A stretch of 64,000 nucleotides of DNA, from positions 62,001 to 126,000 of the IMG/VR virus record IMGVR_UViG_3300042691_036566, one strand, 5' to 3'. The translations under genes were made by a program, and so were the position numbers. The DNA is from a virus. This document shows positions 12,060 to 20,028 of this stretch, one piece after another. How positions within the stretch are numbered: the first letter of the stretch is position 1; each line of letters begins with the position of its first letter. The notes beneath the pieces were generated by a model, which worked only from the letters and a program-made list of their open reading frames with translations, did no database searches and had not been told where the DNA came from.

Positions 12060-12635
12060 ATGCTTGTAACAGTTCTTGATACAGAAACAACAGGATTAGA
12101 TCCTAAAGTTCACGAAATTATACAGTTTGCTGCTGTTCGTTTTTCATTGAAAGATGACAGCAGTATCTGTATACTTGATAAATTAGATATAAAAATTAAA
12201 CCTAAAAATCTCGCGGCGGCTTCGCCGCAAGCATTGAAGGTTAATGGGTTCACGCCCGAAGCGTGGGAAGATTCTTTAGAAATTGAACACCATTTGCCTG
12301 CAATTGAGTCGTTTATTACAAATTCTTCTTTCTTATTAGGCCAAAATCTTATCTTTGATCTAAGATTTATTAGTTTAGCTTTCAAAGAAAAAAAAATAAC
12401 TTTTCCGCACTACGCCGATACAAAACACATGGCTAGTAAACTAGTATCTAAAGGTTTATTAAAAAGTGCTGCAATGGATAAATTGTGCGAACACTACCAA
12501 ATTAAGTTTCAAGGGCGCGCACATACAGCTTTAGTTGACTGTCAGAGAACATTAAATGTTTGGTTAAGACTGATAAAAGAAACTGACGTAGATTTTTTCT
12601 CATATGAGGCTCCTTTTGATCCATACAACAAATAA
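12060..12635 (+). CDS. DnaQ-like DEDDh 3'-5' exonuclease
   Basis: 191 residues. ExoI VLDTETTGLD (D7, E9), ExoII LLGQNLIFDLRF, and ExoIII HTALVDC with the His and Asp of the DEDDh type. Length and layout match DNA polymerase III epsilon-like exonuclease domains used by phages for proofreading or DNA/RNA trimming. It begins at the base after the HNH stop, so the pair is co-translated. Confidence 0.9.
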   Translation: MLVTVLDTETTGLDPKVHEIIQFAAVRFSLKDDSSICILDKLDIKIKPKNLAAASPQALKVNGFTPEAWEDSLEIEHHLPAIESFITNSSFLLGQNLIFDLRFISLAFKEKKITFPHYADTKHMASKLVSKGLLKSAAMDKLCEHYQIKFQGRAHTALVDCQRTLNVWLRLIKETDVDFFSYEAPFDPYNK

Positions 12636-12636
12636 C

Positions 12637-12825
12637 ATGAATGAACAACAAAAAAGACCATTAACAGACACCGAATTGGAAAAATTATCGTCTATATTTT
12701 ATAGGCTTTCAACTGCAGCACGTTACTCATTTTTAGCATCAATGATAGTTAAATATCCGGAAAATTATCCTCAGATAATTGAAAGATTGGGTGAGATGTA
12801 TGAAAAAACAATTGTACGAGCCTAG
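12637..12825 (+). CDS. 62-residue hypothetical protein
   Basis: ATG 12637, one base after the exonuclease stop. Helical (LSSIFYRLSTAARYSFLASM, then IIERLGEMYEK). No motif. Its 3' end overlaps the next gene by 26 bases. Confidence 0.6.
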   Translation: MNEQQKRPLTDTELEKLSSIFYRLSTAARYSFLASMIVKYPENYPQIIERLGEMYEKTIVRA

Positions 12826-13066
12826 GATTGGAGATTTTGTTGCAAAGAAAATACCAGATACAGATTGGGTTATAACAGGTGTAATAGTTGATTATTATTC
12901 TCTCTATACTCAATCTCCTACTTATAAAGTTTTATGGTCGCCAGAACCAAGATTTCCAATATCTAGTGGTGAATTATACGAATCATATGAAAACTTTGAA
13001 TATAGTAATATTAAAATAATTCGTAGTGAAAAAGATATCCCAGATGATTTTTTGCCCGCTATTTAA
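12800..13066 (+). CDS. SH3/KOW-like small protein
   Basis: 88 residues from ATG 12800 (GGTGAGAT upstream); the frame is open to 12779. PRIGDFVAKKIPDTDWVITG, then VIVDYYSLY and YKVLWSPEPRF repeat the IGxxV-xx-GxIV-xx-YxVxW outline of 9004 and 11075. Ends in an acidic helical tail. Likely a member of the dispersed small-barrel family; function unknown. Confidence 0.62.
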   Translation: MKKQLYEPRIGDFVAKKIPDTDWVITGVIVDYYSLYTQSPTYKVLWSPEPRFPISSGELYESYENFEYSNIKIIRSEKDIPDDFLPAI

Positions 13067-13083
13067 TTTAGGAGGCAAAATCC

Positions 13084-13236
13084 ATGAAAAAGCAGGAACA
13101 TGAAGAAAGGCCAATGTTACAGATTGATCTATTTGAAGTTCAGCAGGAATGGGAGTGGTATCAGAAAAAAAAGCAAGAGGAAGAAAAAAAAGAGTCTAAA
13201 AAAGAAAATACTGTTATAATTATAGATGTTTATTAA
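13084..13236 (+). CDS. 50-residue charged coiled-coil peptide
   Basis: ATG 13084 with a strong AGGAGG site. EVQQEWEWYQKKKQEEEKKE is a highly charged helix; the C-terminus is a hydrophobic strand (TVIIIDVY). The good ribosome site is the main evidence. A terminator follows. Confidence 0.6.
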   Translation: MKKQEHEERPMLQIDLFEVQQEWEWYQKKKQEEEKKESKKENTVIIIDVY

Positions 13237-13260
13237 AACAAATACATTTATTCATTTTAG

Positions 13261-13298
13261 AAACTACTTATGATTAAGTTCATAGGTAGTTTTTTTTT
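13261..13298 (+). terminator. Intrinsic terminator
   Basis: AAACTACTTATGA and TCATAGGTAGTTT form a long stem (one bulge) followed by T8. It ends the 11075-13236 operon. The following protease gene must therefore start after it, which supports ATG 13309 over the in-frame ATG at 13270 inside the stem. Confidence 0.85.
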
Positions 13299-13308
13299 GG
13301 CAAAAAAT

Positions 13309-14142
13309 ATGGCATATTTATTATTAGAAAAAATTTCTAGAGAAGAAATGAAAGATTATATGAAAGAATTATACCTTTATTTAAAGGAAAAAATGCCAAA
13401 AATCGATAGAGATCCTAAAGTTTTTTTAGAGTCTGACAAGGAAAATGCAGAAGATCTATTAGGTAAAACAGGATTTTATGATCCTAAATCTGAAGAAATA
13501 CATTTATTTATAACTGATAGACATGCAAAAGATGTGTTAAGATCTTTTGCACACGAAGTTGTGCATCACGAACAAAATTGTAGTGGATTTACTGCAACTA
13601 TTAATTTATCCAACACTCATAAAATAGATTATGCATCAACAGATCCAAAATTACGTAAAGCTGAGAAAGATGCTTTTACGAGAGGAAATATGTTTTTTCG
13701 TGATTGGACAGATTCTTTAAAAGTAAAAAGAGAAAAGGAGAAAGATATTATGGCTGAAAATGTAAAGATCGACAAAGAGAAAGCAGATTTAAATAAAGAT
13801 AATAAATTATCAGGATATGAAAAAAAGCGTGGCGAGGCTATTCAAAAAGCCATGTCTAAAAATAAAAAACCTGTAAAAAAAGTTAAAGAACAAAAATCTT
13901 GTTCCTCAAAAAAAGAGGTTGAGGAAGCTAAGAAGAAAGCAAAAGAAGATGCAAAAAAACACATTAAACACCAAAGAGGAAAAGATATAGAAGAATTAAA
14001 AGAAGAGGAATCTTTAGAAGAATCTAAGATTCCATATTCTAATTTGTTTGAAACAAAAGAAAGACTACTAAAAGAAGTTTTTGAAAGAAAAGAAAATCTT
14101 GTGTTTAATACTTTGATGGAAAGATTTATTAAAAATGCCTAA
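13309..14142 (+). CDS. HExxH zinc metalloprotease-like protein
   Basis: 277 residues. FAHEVVHHEQN at ~80-90 is a zinc HExxH motif, following a beta strand IHLFI as in small gluzincin-type domains of phages. A stretch of D-L-N-K-D-N-K-L-S-G-Y-E near residue 160 looks like an EF-hand or dockerin-like calcium loop. The C-terminal half is Lys/Glu-rich coiled coil and ends with helices (LLKEVFERKENLVFNTLMER). Possibly a virion or head-maturation protease; substrate unknown. The start is set after the terminator. Confidence 0.7.
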   Translation: MAYLLLEKISREEMKDYMKELYLYLKEKMPKIDRDPKVFLESDKENAEDLLGKTGFYDPKSEEIHLFITDRHAKDVLRSFAHEVVHHEQNCSGFTATINLSNTHKIDYASTDPKLRKAEKDAFTRGNMFFRDWTDSLKVKREKEKDIMAENVKIDKEKADLNKDNKLSGYEKKRGEAIQKAMSKNKKPVKKVKEQKSCSSKKEVEEAKKKAKEDAKKHIKHQRGKDIEELKEEESLEESKIPYSNLFETKERLLKEVFERKENLVFNTLMERFIKNA

Positions 14143-14323
14143 TCCAGTTAAATCTTATAGTAATTATGTAATTGATGATATTACAGGTTCGTTTCAGGAA
14201 CAACAACAATATATAGCACCGGAAAGTTCTGGCTCTGCTCCTATTTTGTTTACCATAGACGGTCCTCTATCACTAAAAGGAACTAATTTACCTTACACAG
14301 TAACTGCTTCTAAAAGAAAATAA
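14135..14323 (+). CDS. 62-residue hypothetical protein
   Basis: ATG 14135 overlaps the protease end by eight bases. Short beta-type protein (SYSNYVIDDITGSFQEQQQY ... APILFTIDGPLSLKG). Composition resembles small virion decoration proteins, but no family is recognised. It sits between two putative virion-associated genes. Confidence 0.6.
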   Translation: MPNPVKSYSNYVIDDITGSFQEQQQYIAPESSGSAPILFTIDGPLSLKGTNLPYTVTASKRK

Positions 14324-14334
14324 GGAATTATAAA

Positions 14335-16491
14335 ATGAATTTAGATTTATTAGTTGAGGGTGGTGCTGCTGGTCATATGAATCATCTTTATGATAACGGC
14401 GATCTAACCTTTACAAAGATGAAAGAAATTTTTACAGCTGCTGCTGCCGGTAAACTAGAAGGTACAGAAAAAACTGATGGTCAAAATCTTATGATCTCAT
14501 ATTCTGTAAAAGATGGTAGAGCAAAAGGCGTTAGAAACAAAACAGAAATTAAAAGTGGAGGTTTAACACCAGAACAACTTGCAGCTAAATTTGCTGATCG
14601 TGCAAATCCAGCCTTAAAAGAAACATTTAAAGATGCCTTAAAAGCTTTTGAAAGAGCTATTCAAGGAATTTCTTATGAAGAACAAATAGAATTATTTGGA
14701 GAAGATACTAGTATATACTACAATGCTGAGGTTATGGACCCAAGAACTCCAAATGTTATAAACTATGATACAAAAACATTAGTTATTCATAGGGCTGGTC
14801 ATGCTGAATTTAATAGAACTACCGGTGAACGCTTACAGGTTGACCTATCTGCAAAGGCTACCAAATTAGAATCTATTATTTCTACAGCACAAGAAAGATT
14901 AAAAAATGAAGATTATGGTGTTCAAGTAAATGCTGTTAGAAGGTTATCTGCATTGTCAAATAATGCACCTCTTAATACAGCTATAAGCAGATTAAATTCT
15001 GTTATATCTTCTGTAAATTATTTGATCGGAAACAAAGAATTATTTTTAAGTGATGAGTCTACTATATCAGAATTTATGATGGCTAGAATTTATATATTAA
15101 TAAGTTCTATTTTAGATCGTGCTTCTGCTGAGATTGGTCAAGTAGATCCTTATGCCAAGATGAACATCGCTAAAAGAATATTAGGAGTTAGCGGAATAAA
15201 AATTACTGATATAGTTAAAAAGCTAACACCAGAACAAAAAAATTATGCTAAAGAAAATTTACTAAATGCAACTAGCATGTCTAATATGTTAAAAGCAGCT
15301 ATAACACCAATTGAAATGATTGTTTCAGATTTTGCTACCGAGATGTTACGCGGCCTTGAAAGTGCATTTATTTTAGATAATTCTAGAGAAGTTAAAAGAT
15401 TGAGAGGTGAAGTACATTCTGCAATTACAGCCATTCAAGGCTCAGGCAATGAAGAGGCTATGGGCATACTATCACACCAATTAAAAAAGTTAAAGTCAGC
15501 AGATAATGTTACTGCAACGGCGGAAGGTTTTGTTTTTGATTACGACGGTGTTACCTATAAATTTACAGGTAACTTTGCGCCCGTAAATCAAATTTTAGGT
15601 CTCTTCAAATACGGTCGCGGCAAAGTTCCACCAATTAAAAAAGATTCGTTACAAGAAAAGAAAGATAAAAATATAAATGAAATAGCACTTAAATTGGCAG
15701 ATGTTGCAGTCATACCTGGGGCTTTTAAACCTCCACATAAAGGTCATATTGATATGATTGCTTCATATGCAAATATGGCAAAACGTGTTGTCGTACTAGT
15801 ATCTCCACTTCCACGTATGTTGCCAGATAATCGTCCTGTATCATTTGAAACATCTAAAAAAATATTTGACATTTTTCTAAGTGAGGCTGGAATAGCAGAT
15901 ATGGTTGAGGTATTAGAGTCTCCTATTAATTCACCAGTTGGTGCAAGTTTTGCATTTGTTGGTAATGAAGAAGACAAACCAGAATATGCACAAAAAGGAG
16001 AAACGGTTATTTTAGGAACTAGTACAAAAGGCGGAGACGATTCACGTTTTAAAGCAAATGCTCAAAAATACGCTAGAGAAGGTGTAAAAGTTGAAGTTGT
16101 TCCTGTAAAACCTTTTGAAAATTTATCTGCTACTGATATGCGTAAAGCAATATCGGAAAAAGATATAAAGAGTTTAATGAATTTTATACCAGATGATTTT
16201 GGAAAAGAAAAAAAGAAAATTGCAGAAAAAATACTTTCTATGTTTTCTTCTGATGGAATTACAGAATCATTGATTTATGATATAATTTCCGAAACAATAA
16301 AAAAAATAGGCGATAAGTATTGCTTAATTTCCAAGAAAAATAAAAAAAATTTAGGATGTTATGATTCTAAAGTTGGAGCATCAAAAAGAGAAAAGCAAGT
16401 AAATTATTTTAAACACCTCAACAAAGAACAGATGTCTGCTGGTGCTGTTGCTGGCTTTCCTGCTAAAATAAACAACGATAAAGAGGAATAA
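14335..16491 (+). CDS. Ligase-like nucleotidyltransferase fused to NMNAT/cytidylyltransferase domain
   Basis: 718 residues. The N-terminal domain starts LLVEGGAAGHMNH and has EKTDG (K46), the K-x-D-G of ATP-dependent DNA/RNA ligases, then GVRNKTEI and YYNAEVMDP motifs. The C-terminal domain has GAFKPPHKGH (~462-471) and SATDMRKA, the HxGH and (S/T)xTxxR motifs of NMN adenylyl- and cytidylyltransferases. The last ~60 residues (YCLISKKNKKNLGCYDSKVG) are a small domain common in marine phage structural proteins. LLVE|GG at the N-terminus could be a prohead protease site. A role in nucleic acid repair or NAD metabolism is inference. Confidence 0.72.
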   Translation: MNLDLLVEGGAAGHMNHLYDNGDLTFTKMKEIFTAAAAGKLEGTEKTDGQNLMISYSVKDGRAKGVRNKTEIKSGGLTPEQLAAKFADRANPALKETFKDALKAFERAIQGISYEEQIELFGEDTSIYYNAEVMDPRTPNVINYDTKTLVIHRAGHAEFNRTTGERLQVDLSAKATKLESIISTAQERLKNEDYGVQVNAVRRLSALSNNAPLNTAISRLNSVISSVNYLIGNKELFLSDESTISEFMMARIYILISSILDRASAEIGQVDPYAKMNIAKRILGVSGIKITDIVKKLTPEQKNYAKENLLNATSMSNMLKAAITPIEMIVSDFATEMLRGLESAFILDNSREVKRLRGEVHSAITAIQGSGNEEAMGILSHQLKKLKSADNVTATAEGFVFDYDGVTYKFTGNFAPVNQILGLFKYGRGKVPPIKKDSLQEKKDKNINEIALKLADVAVIPGAFKPPHKGHIDMIASYANMAKRVVVLVSPLPRMLPDNRPVSFETSKKIFDIFLSEAGIADMVEVLESPINSPVGASFAFVGNEEDKPEYAQKGETVILGTSTKGGDDSRFKANAQKYAREGVKVEVVPVKPFENLSATDMRKAISEKDIKSLMNFIPDDFGKEKKKIAEKILSMFSSDGITESLIYDIISETIKKIGDKYCLISKKNKKNLGCYDSKVGASKREKQVNYFKHLNKEQMSAGAVAGFPAKINNDKEE

Positions 16492-16494
16492 AAT

Positions 16495-17301
16495 ATGAAT
16501 TCTGTAGATAAAATTAGAGAAGCCGTAAGAGAGATCGCGCGAAAAATTAAAGGCGAACAAAAAACAAAATTAAAAGAAGAAATGAGGTTAAGAAGATATA
16601 TTAGAAAAATTCTACGTGAAGTAGAAGAAGTTTCACCTCATGAATCAACAGGTGTCAACGTATTAGAAGATTTGTTAAAAACAATTGTTCCTATCTTAGA
16701 AGCAAGTTATAAACGTTTAACTACAGATGTTAACCAAAGAAAATCTTTTAGATCACATATCCTTAGAGCTGTACAAAATTTACTTTCTACAGAATCTATA
16801 TATTTTAAACACGATAAAGCTAGAGGTGCCACTCCACAACAACAAGTAGCGATCACAGAAGCGGAAGAGAAAGCACCAGTTGAAGATGATCCAGCCTTTA
16901 TTGATATTGAAAAAGAGAAAAAAGCTAAAGAAAAACAAGCATCAGAACCAAAACCAGAAGATGCTTTTATGCCTATAGCAGGAGAGGATCCAACCGGTAG
17001 AGGTTTTGCTTTACGTGCATTTCAAAAGATTCAAAAACAAATTTTAGATTCTTATTCCTTACTTGGAAAAGATGAGGATAGGGAAGTTTTTTATGATTAT
17101 CTAATAACAAACTTAAAATTATATTTTGATAAGTTTGAAGACGAATTACAAAAAAATCTAGAAGAGCCAACAACTCCTGAGTATGAAGAAGAGAAACAGA
17201 AAAAAGCTTCAATGTTAGGAGGCGGTCCTGCCGAAGCTCCAGCAGAAATGCCAGAAGAAGAACCAGGGGCTGAACTAGGTGGGGAAGAAGAGGCGACATA
17301 G
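16495..17301 (+). CDS. Acidic helical protein, possible head core or scaffold component
   Basis: 268 residues, starting three bases after the previous stop. The N-terminus is basic and helical with LRRYIRKILREVEEV, similar to the putative targeting helices of neighbours. The middle is charged (IEKEKKAKEKQASEPKPEDA) and the C-terminus is low-complexity Glu/Pro/Gly/Ala. Such composition suits a scaffold, core or internal protein. No family recognised. Confidence 0.58.
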   Translation: MNSVDKIREAVREIARKIKGEQKTKLKEEMRLRRYIRKILREVEEVSPHESTGVNVLEDLLKTIVPILEASYKRLTTDVNQRKSFRSHILRAVQNLLSTESIYFKHDKARGATPQQQVAITEAEEKAPVEDDPAFIDIEKEKKAKEKQASEPKPEDAFMPIAGEDPTGRGFALRAFQKIQKQILDSYSLLGKDEDREVFYDYLITNLKLYFDKFEDELQKNLEEPTTPEYEEEKQKKASMLGGGPAEAPAEMPEEEPGAELGGEEEAT

Positions 17302-17347
17302 ATACATTTGTACTCTACTAAAATTTTGAAGTTAAGGAGAAATAATT

Positions 17348-17539
17348 ATGGGAAATCCACATAAAAGAAAAAAAGCTAGAAAAGTGCAGGCATATAGATC
17401 TGCAATGGAAAAAGAAACTGTTAAAGAGTCAGAGATTATTTTAGAAGAAGATAAAAATGAAGAAGTTGTTGTAATACCAGATGTTGAAAATAATGTAGAG
17501 GTTAAACCTAAAAAGAAAAAACAAACAGTAGCGGAATAA
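17348..17539 (+). CDS. 63-residue Lys/Glu-rich protein
   Basis: ATG 17348 with AAGGAG upstream. Basic start (NPHKRKKARKVQAYRSA), acidic middle, basic KPKKKKQ end. Probably disordered; DNA binding or head interior are plausible. Four bases separate it from the next gene. Confidence 0.58.
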   Translation: MGNPHKRKKARKVQAYRSAMEKETVKESEIILEEDKNEEVVVIPDVENNVEVKPKKKKQTVAE

Positions 17540-17543
17540 AATA

Positions 17544-18152
17544 ATGCTTAAAATTTCTAGTTCAAAATTAAAAAAAATCATACTAGAAGAAATGTCTAAA
17601 TTAGGTATAAAAAATGAACCTAAAGACATTAAATCTTCTTTTTCTTCTATAAAAGATTTAGAGGATAGTTTGGTAGATATGTTACAGAACAGCTACCAAT
17701 TTATGGGCGGCTGGAAAGGTTTAGAAACACCCGAAGCACTAAAGAAAAGATTTACAAATTTCTATCTAATAGATGTAGATGAAGATCCTGAACCAGATGC
17801 AGGAATTTATTATACAGATTGGGGTGGTTCAAAAAAAGCTTCTGCAATTGTTTCCGATGAATCACAAGATGGTAAAGCAGCTGTTAGAAAGCTGATGAAA
17901 GATTTCTTCGGAAATCCAGGAAGTTGGATAGAAGTTTCTGGTGCTCCAGCTAATATAGCAATAAAAAAATTAGGGTTAGAGTATGTCTCTTCTGAAAAAG
18001 AAATAAGAGCTTTATTAAAAAATCTACCCCAAGACGATATTGAATTTAGAGGAAAACACCCAGATCCTTCTGTAGATTATGGAGATGGATGGTATACTAG
18101 AACTATTGGAGATAAAAGAGTAACTAAAATTATAGTAGGAAGCCCTCCATAA
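17544..18152 (+). CDS. Capsid-targeting-like protein, unknown domain
   Basis: 202 residues. MLKISSSKLKKIILEEMSKL is a basic helix containing I-L-E followed by E, the clearest example here of a T4-like cleavable head-targeting peptide. The body has WGGSKKASAIVSDESQDGKA and SWIEVSGAPANIAIKKLGLE, patterns seen in GNAT-like or ADP-ribosyl-type phage proteins but not enough to assign. It ends DKRVTKIIVGSPP. I infer a protein packaged in the head; activity unknown. Confidence 0.62.
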   Translation: MLKISSSKLKKIILEEMSKLGIKNEPKDIKSSFSSIKDLEDSLVDMLQNSYQFMGGWKGLETPEALKKRFTNFYLIDVDEDPEPDAGIYYTDWGGSKKASAIVSDESQDGKAAVRKLMKDFFGNPGSWIEVSGAPANIAIKKLGLEYVSSEKEIRALLKNLPQDDIEFRGKHPDPSVDYGDGWYTRTIGDKRVTKIIVGSPP

Positions 18153-18161
18153 TTTTCTTTC

Positions 18162-18190
18162 TTTACTGTACTTTTTTTCTATAGTATACT
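18162..18190 (+). promoter_or_regulatory. Promoter with predicted leaderless start
   Basis: TTTACT (18162-18167), 17 bases, TATACT (18185-18190). Transcription would start around 18197, the A of the next ATG, as for the 11040 promoter. No ribosome site precedes that ATG, which supports a leaderless message. Confidence 0.6.
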
Positions 18191-18196
18191 GTTTTT

Positions 18197-18481
18197 ATGA
18201 ACAAAACATATATACAAATAGCGGAAGAAGTAGGAAAATTAGTACAAGAAAAAAATGCTGCATATGGTAGCTCGTTTGCAGAGAGTTATAAAATTTTGAG
18301 CGTCCTGTACCCTAATGGTATTAAACCTGAACAGTACACGGACGCTCTTGCTATTATTCGAGTAATTGATAAATTATTTCGTATAGCTACAAATAAAGAT
18401 GCGTTTGGTGAATCACCTTGGCGTGATATTGCTGGATATGCGCTTTTAGGAATTGCAAATGGCGAAAAAAGCCGCTCCTAG
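18197..18481 (+). CDS. DUF1599/Nmad1-like protein
   Basis: 94 residues. IAEEVGKLVQEKNAAYGSSF, then IIRVIDKLFRIATNKDAFGE and SPWRDIAGYALLG match the pattern of the DUF1599 (nucleotide modification-associated domain 1) family, a MazG-like all-alpha fold found in many phages. Members are thought to act on nucleotides. No ribosome site; see the leaderless promoter. Overlaps the next gene. Confidence 0.7.
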   Translation: MNKTYIQIAEEVGKLVQEKNAAYGSSFAESYKILSVLYPNGIKPEQYTDALAIIRVIDKLFRIATNKDAFGESPWRDIAGYALLGIANGEKSRS

Positions 18482-18857
18482 AGATAAGTTTTCTATAGTT
18501 AAAAAACTTAGAGAAGAAAATAAAAGTAATGATATATTTGAAATAATGTTATCAAACTTAACATTTGAAGAAATAATTGCTCTTAAATTAGAGTTAGTAA
18601 GTAAATCTGTAGGAAGTAATTTATACGGCTTACCATTATGGAGATCATTAAGTTTTATTGTAAAAGACGCAATGCTAAGATATGCATTAGCATCAACTCA
18701 ATCTAAAACAAAAGCAATTCAATTTTTAGGACTAGATAGTAAAACATTTTATCGTTATCTAACTAATTATGGTTTAAGGGACTATTTTAATGATCCCAAA
18801 GGAAACGATAATAATGAGTCTAATAACAGAGGATCAACTAAAAAAGATTTATCCTAA
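18459..18857 (+). CDS. Fis-type helix-turn-helix protein
   Basis: 132 residues from ATG 18459. The N-terminus is basic (AKKAAPRDKFSIVKKLREEN). The C-terminal region SKTKAIQFLGLDSKTFYRYL is a Fis/NtrC-type helix-turn-helix. T4-like phages of marine bacteria carry similar proteins of unknown role. It overlaps the 18197 gene by 23 bases and the endolysin by 44 bases. Probably DNA-binding. Confidence 0.68.
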   Translation: MAKKAAPRDKFSIVKKLREENKSNDIFEIMLSNLTFEEIIALKLELVSKSVGSNLYGLPLWRSLSFIVKDAMLRYALASTQSKTKAIQFLGLDSKTFYRYLTNYGLRDYFNDPKGNDNNESNNRGSTKKDLS

Positions 18858-19392
18858 TTGCAAACCTGATAAAATAAAATATTATACTGAAGCCTTTAAT
18901 AAAGTATGGCCTACATTTAATATCAATACACCAAAACGTATTGCAGCTTTTTTAGGACAAGTAGCAGTAGAGTCTGGAGAGTTAAAATATGATAAAGAAC
19001 TTCCTTCTAAATGGAATAAAAAAGATCCAAAAAACCCAAATGAACCTACTGGAACTTTGTACGAGGGTCGCAAAAACTTGGGAAATACAACACCTGGAGA
19101 TGGCCCAAAGTTTATTGGGCGCGGCGTTCTTCAATTAACAGGTAGAGCAAATTACGATTCGTATGGTAAAAAACTAGGAATTGATTTAATCGGAAATCCA
19201 GAACTAGCAGCAACACCAGAAGTTTCTGTAAAAATAGCTTGTCAATATTTTAAAGATCGTTCGCTACTAAAATTTGCTGATGATTGGAATCTTGACGAAG
19301 TTACTAAAAGAGTAAATGGAACAGCTAAATTGCATCACGATCAAAGAGTAATTTATTCAGAAAGGGCATTAAAAGTTCTATCAGCTGGTTAG
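18814..19392 (+). CDS. GH19 chitinase-like endolysin
   Basis: 192 residues from ATG 18814 with AAAGGAAAC upstream. Typical GH19 endolysin motifs: IAAFLGQVAVESGEL with the catalytic Glu, YEGRKNLGNTTPGDGPKFIG and FIGRGVLQLTGRANY. It cleaves peptidoglycan at lysis. No signal peptide, so it would need a holin; the 72-residue membrane protein that follows is a candidate. Length and motifs agree with complete enzymes. Confidence 0.9.
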   Translation: MSLITEDQLKKIYPNCKPDKIKYYTEAFNKVWPTFNINTPKRIAAFLGQVAVESGELKYDKELPSKWNKKDPKNPNEPTGTLYEGRKNLGNTTPGDGPKFIGRGVLQLTGRANYDSYGKKLGIDLIGNPELAATPEVSVKIACQYFKDRSLLKFADDWNLDEVTKRVNGTAKLHHDQRVIYSERALKVLSAG

Positions 19393-19405
19393 TTGGAGAA
19401 CGATC

Positions 19406-19624
19406 ATGGATGATGGTATAAGTAATAAAAAAATTAGTATAAATTTAGTTATATTTTTATCTTATTTTTTGCTAATGATGTTAATAATTGGTGTTATTAA
19501 ATGTGATTCTAATAAAATTGAAAAACATTTAGATGAATGTAGAGAAATTTGTAAACCTAAAGATATTATAGAGACATTCTCTAAAAAGAAATGTCTCTGC
19601 AAAGAACCTATAGAAATAGAATAA
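19406..19624 (+). CDS. Small membrane protein, possible lysis partner
   Basis: 72 residues. A basic start (SNKKISINLVIFLSYFLLMM) leads into one membrane helix, then a Cys-rich polar part (CDSNKIEKHLDECREICKPK, ending KCLCKEPIEIE) likely on the periplasmic side. Position directly after the endolysin suggests a holin, inner-membrane spanin or anti-holin, but no family is recognised. Confidence 0.55.
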   Translation: MDDGISNKKISINLVIFLSYFLLMMLIIGVIKCDSNKIEKHLDECREICKPKDIIETFSKKKCLCKEPIEIE

Positions 19625-19632
19625 AAAAGTTC

Positions 19633-19661
19633 TTGACGCTGCTATTTTAGCGCGCTATAAT
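19633..19661 (+). promoter_or_regulatory. tmRNA promoter
   Basis: TTGACG (19633-19638), 17 bases, TATAAT (19656-19661); initiation about 19668, seven bases before the tmRNA 5' end at 19675. A consensus host-type promoter, so the RNA should be made by host polymerase. Confidence 0.85.
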
Positions 19662-19674
19662 AGGTGCGTAATTT

Positions 19675-19963
19675 GGGGATGACTTGGTTTCGACAAAGGT
19701 AACTAAAAACAAAATGCAGGAAGTCTGCGAACAGCTACAGACTTTAATAAACGGTTCAACAACACAAAAGCCAACGATGACGTTGACTCTGAATTCTACG
19801 CCCTAGCTGCGTAATTCTTGGGCTGGCAACTTGCCTCGAAACAGAAAAGTTGCAATTTTGTTTTAAACTGTAATAAATTGTAATATCTTGTAAGATAATC
19901 CTGTGTATCATTTTGTAGAATACGTATTTTTGGACCGGGGTTCGACTCCCCGCATCTCCACCA
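19675..19963 (+). ncRNA. ssrA: tmRNA (phage-encoded)
   Basis: 5' GGGGATG (19675-19681) pairs with CATCTCC near the 3' end, forming the acceptor stem; the 3' end is encoded as CCA (19961-19963). GGGGATGACTTGGTTTCGAC is the usual tmRNA start and CGGGGTTCGACTCCCCG the T-arm. The tag frame 19770-19814 reads ANDDVDSEFYALAA then TAA. About 289 nt; shorter than most bacterial tmRNAs (~350). tmRNA frees stalled ribosomes with SmpB and tags the product for ClpXP-type proteases through its ALAA end. No smpB is seen here, so the host protein would be used. Confidence 0.93.
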
Positions 19964-19976
19964 AATTTTATACTAT

Positions 19977-20028
19977 CCCGTCAGAGTTTATATTTTACAG
20001 GATTTTTTCCTGTTGACGGGAGTTTTTT
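19977..20028 (+). terminator. tmRNA terminator overlapping the next promoter
   Basis: CCCGTCA (19977-19983) with TGACGGG (20014-20020), inner ACAGG/CCTGT (19997-20001, 20009-20013), then T6 at 20023-20028. The 3' arm contains TTGACG, the -35 box of the next promoter, so one stretch of DNA serves both ends. Confidence 0.8.

Noticed and set aside
13270-13308. Upstream ATG of the metalloprotease gene
   Set aside because: It lies in the stem of an intrinsic terminator; ATG 13309 after the T-run is the better start.
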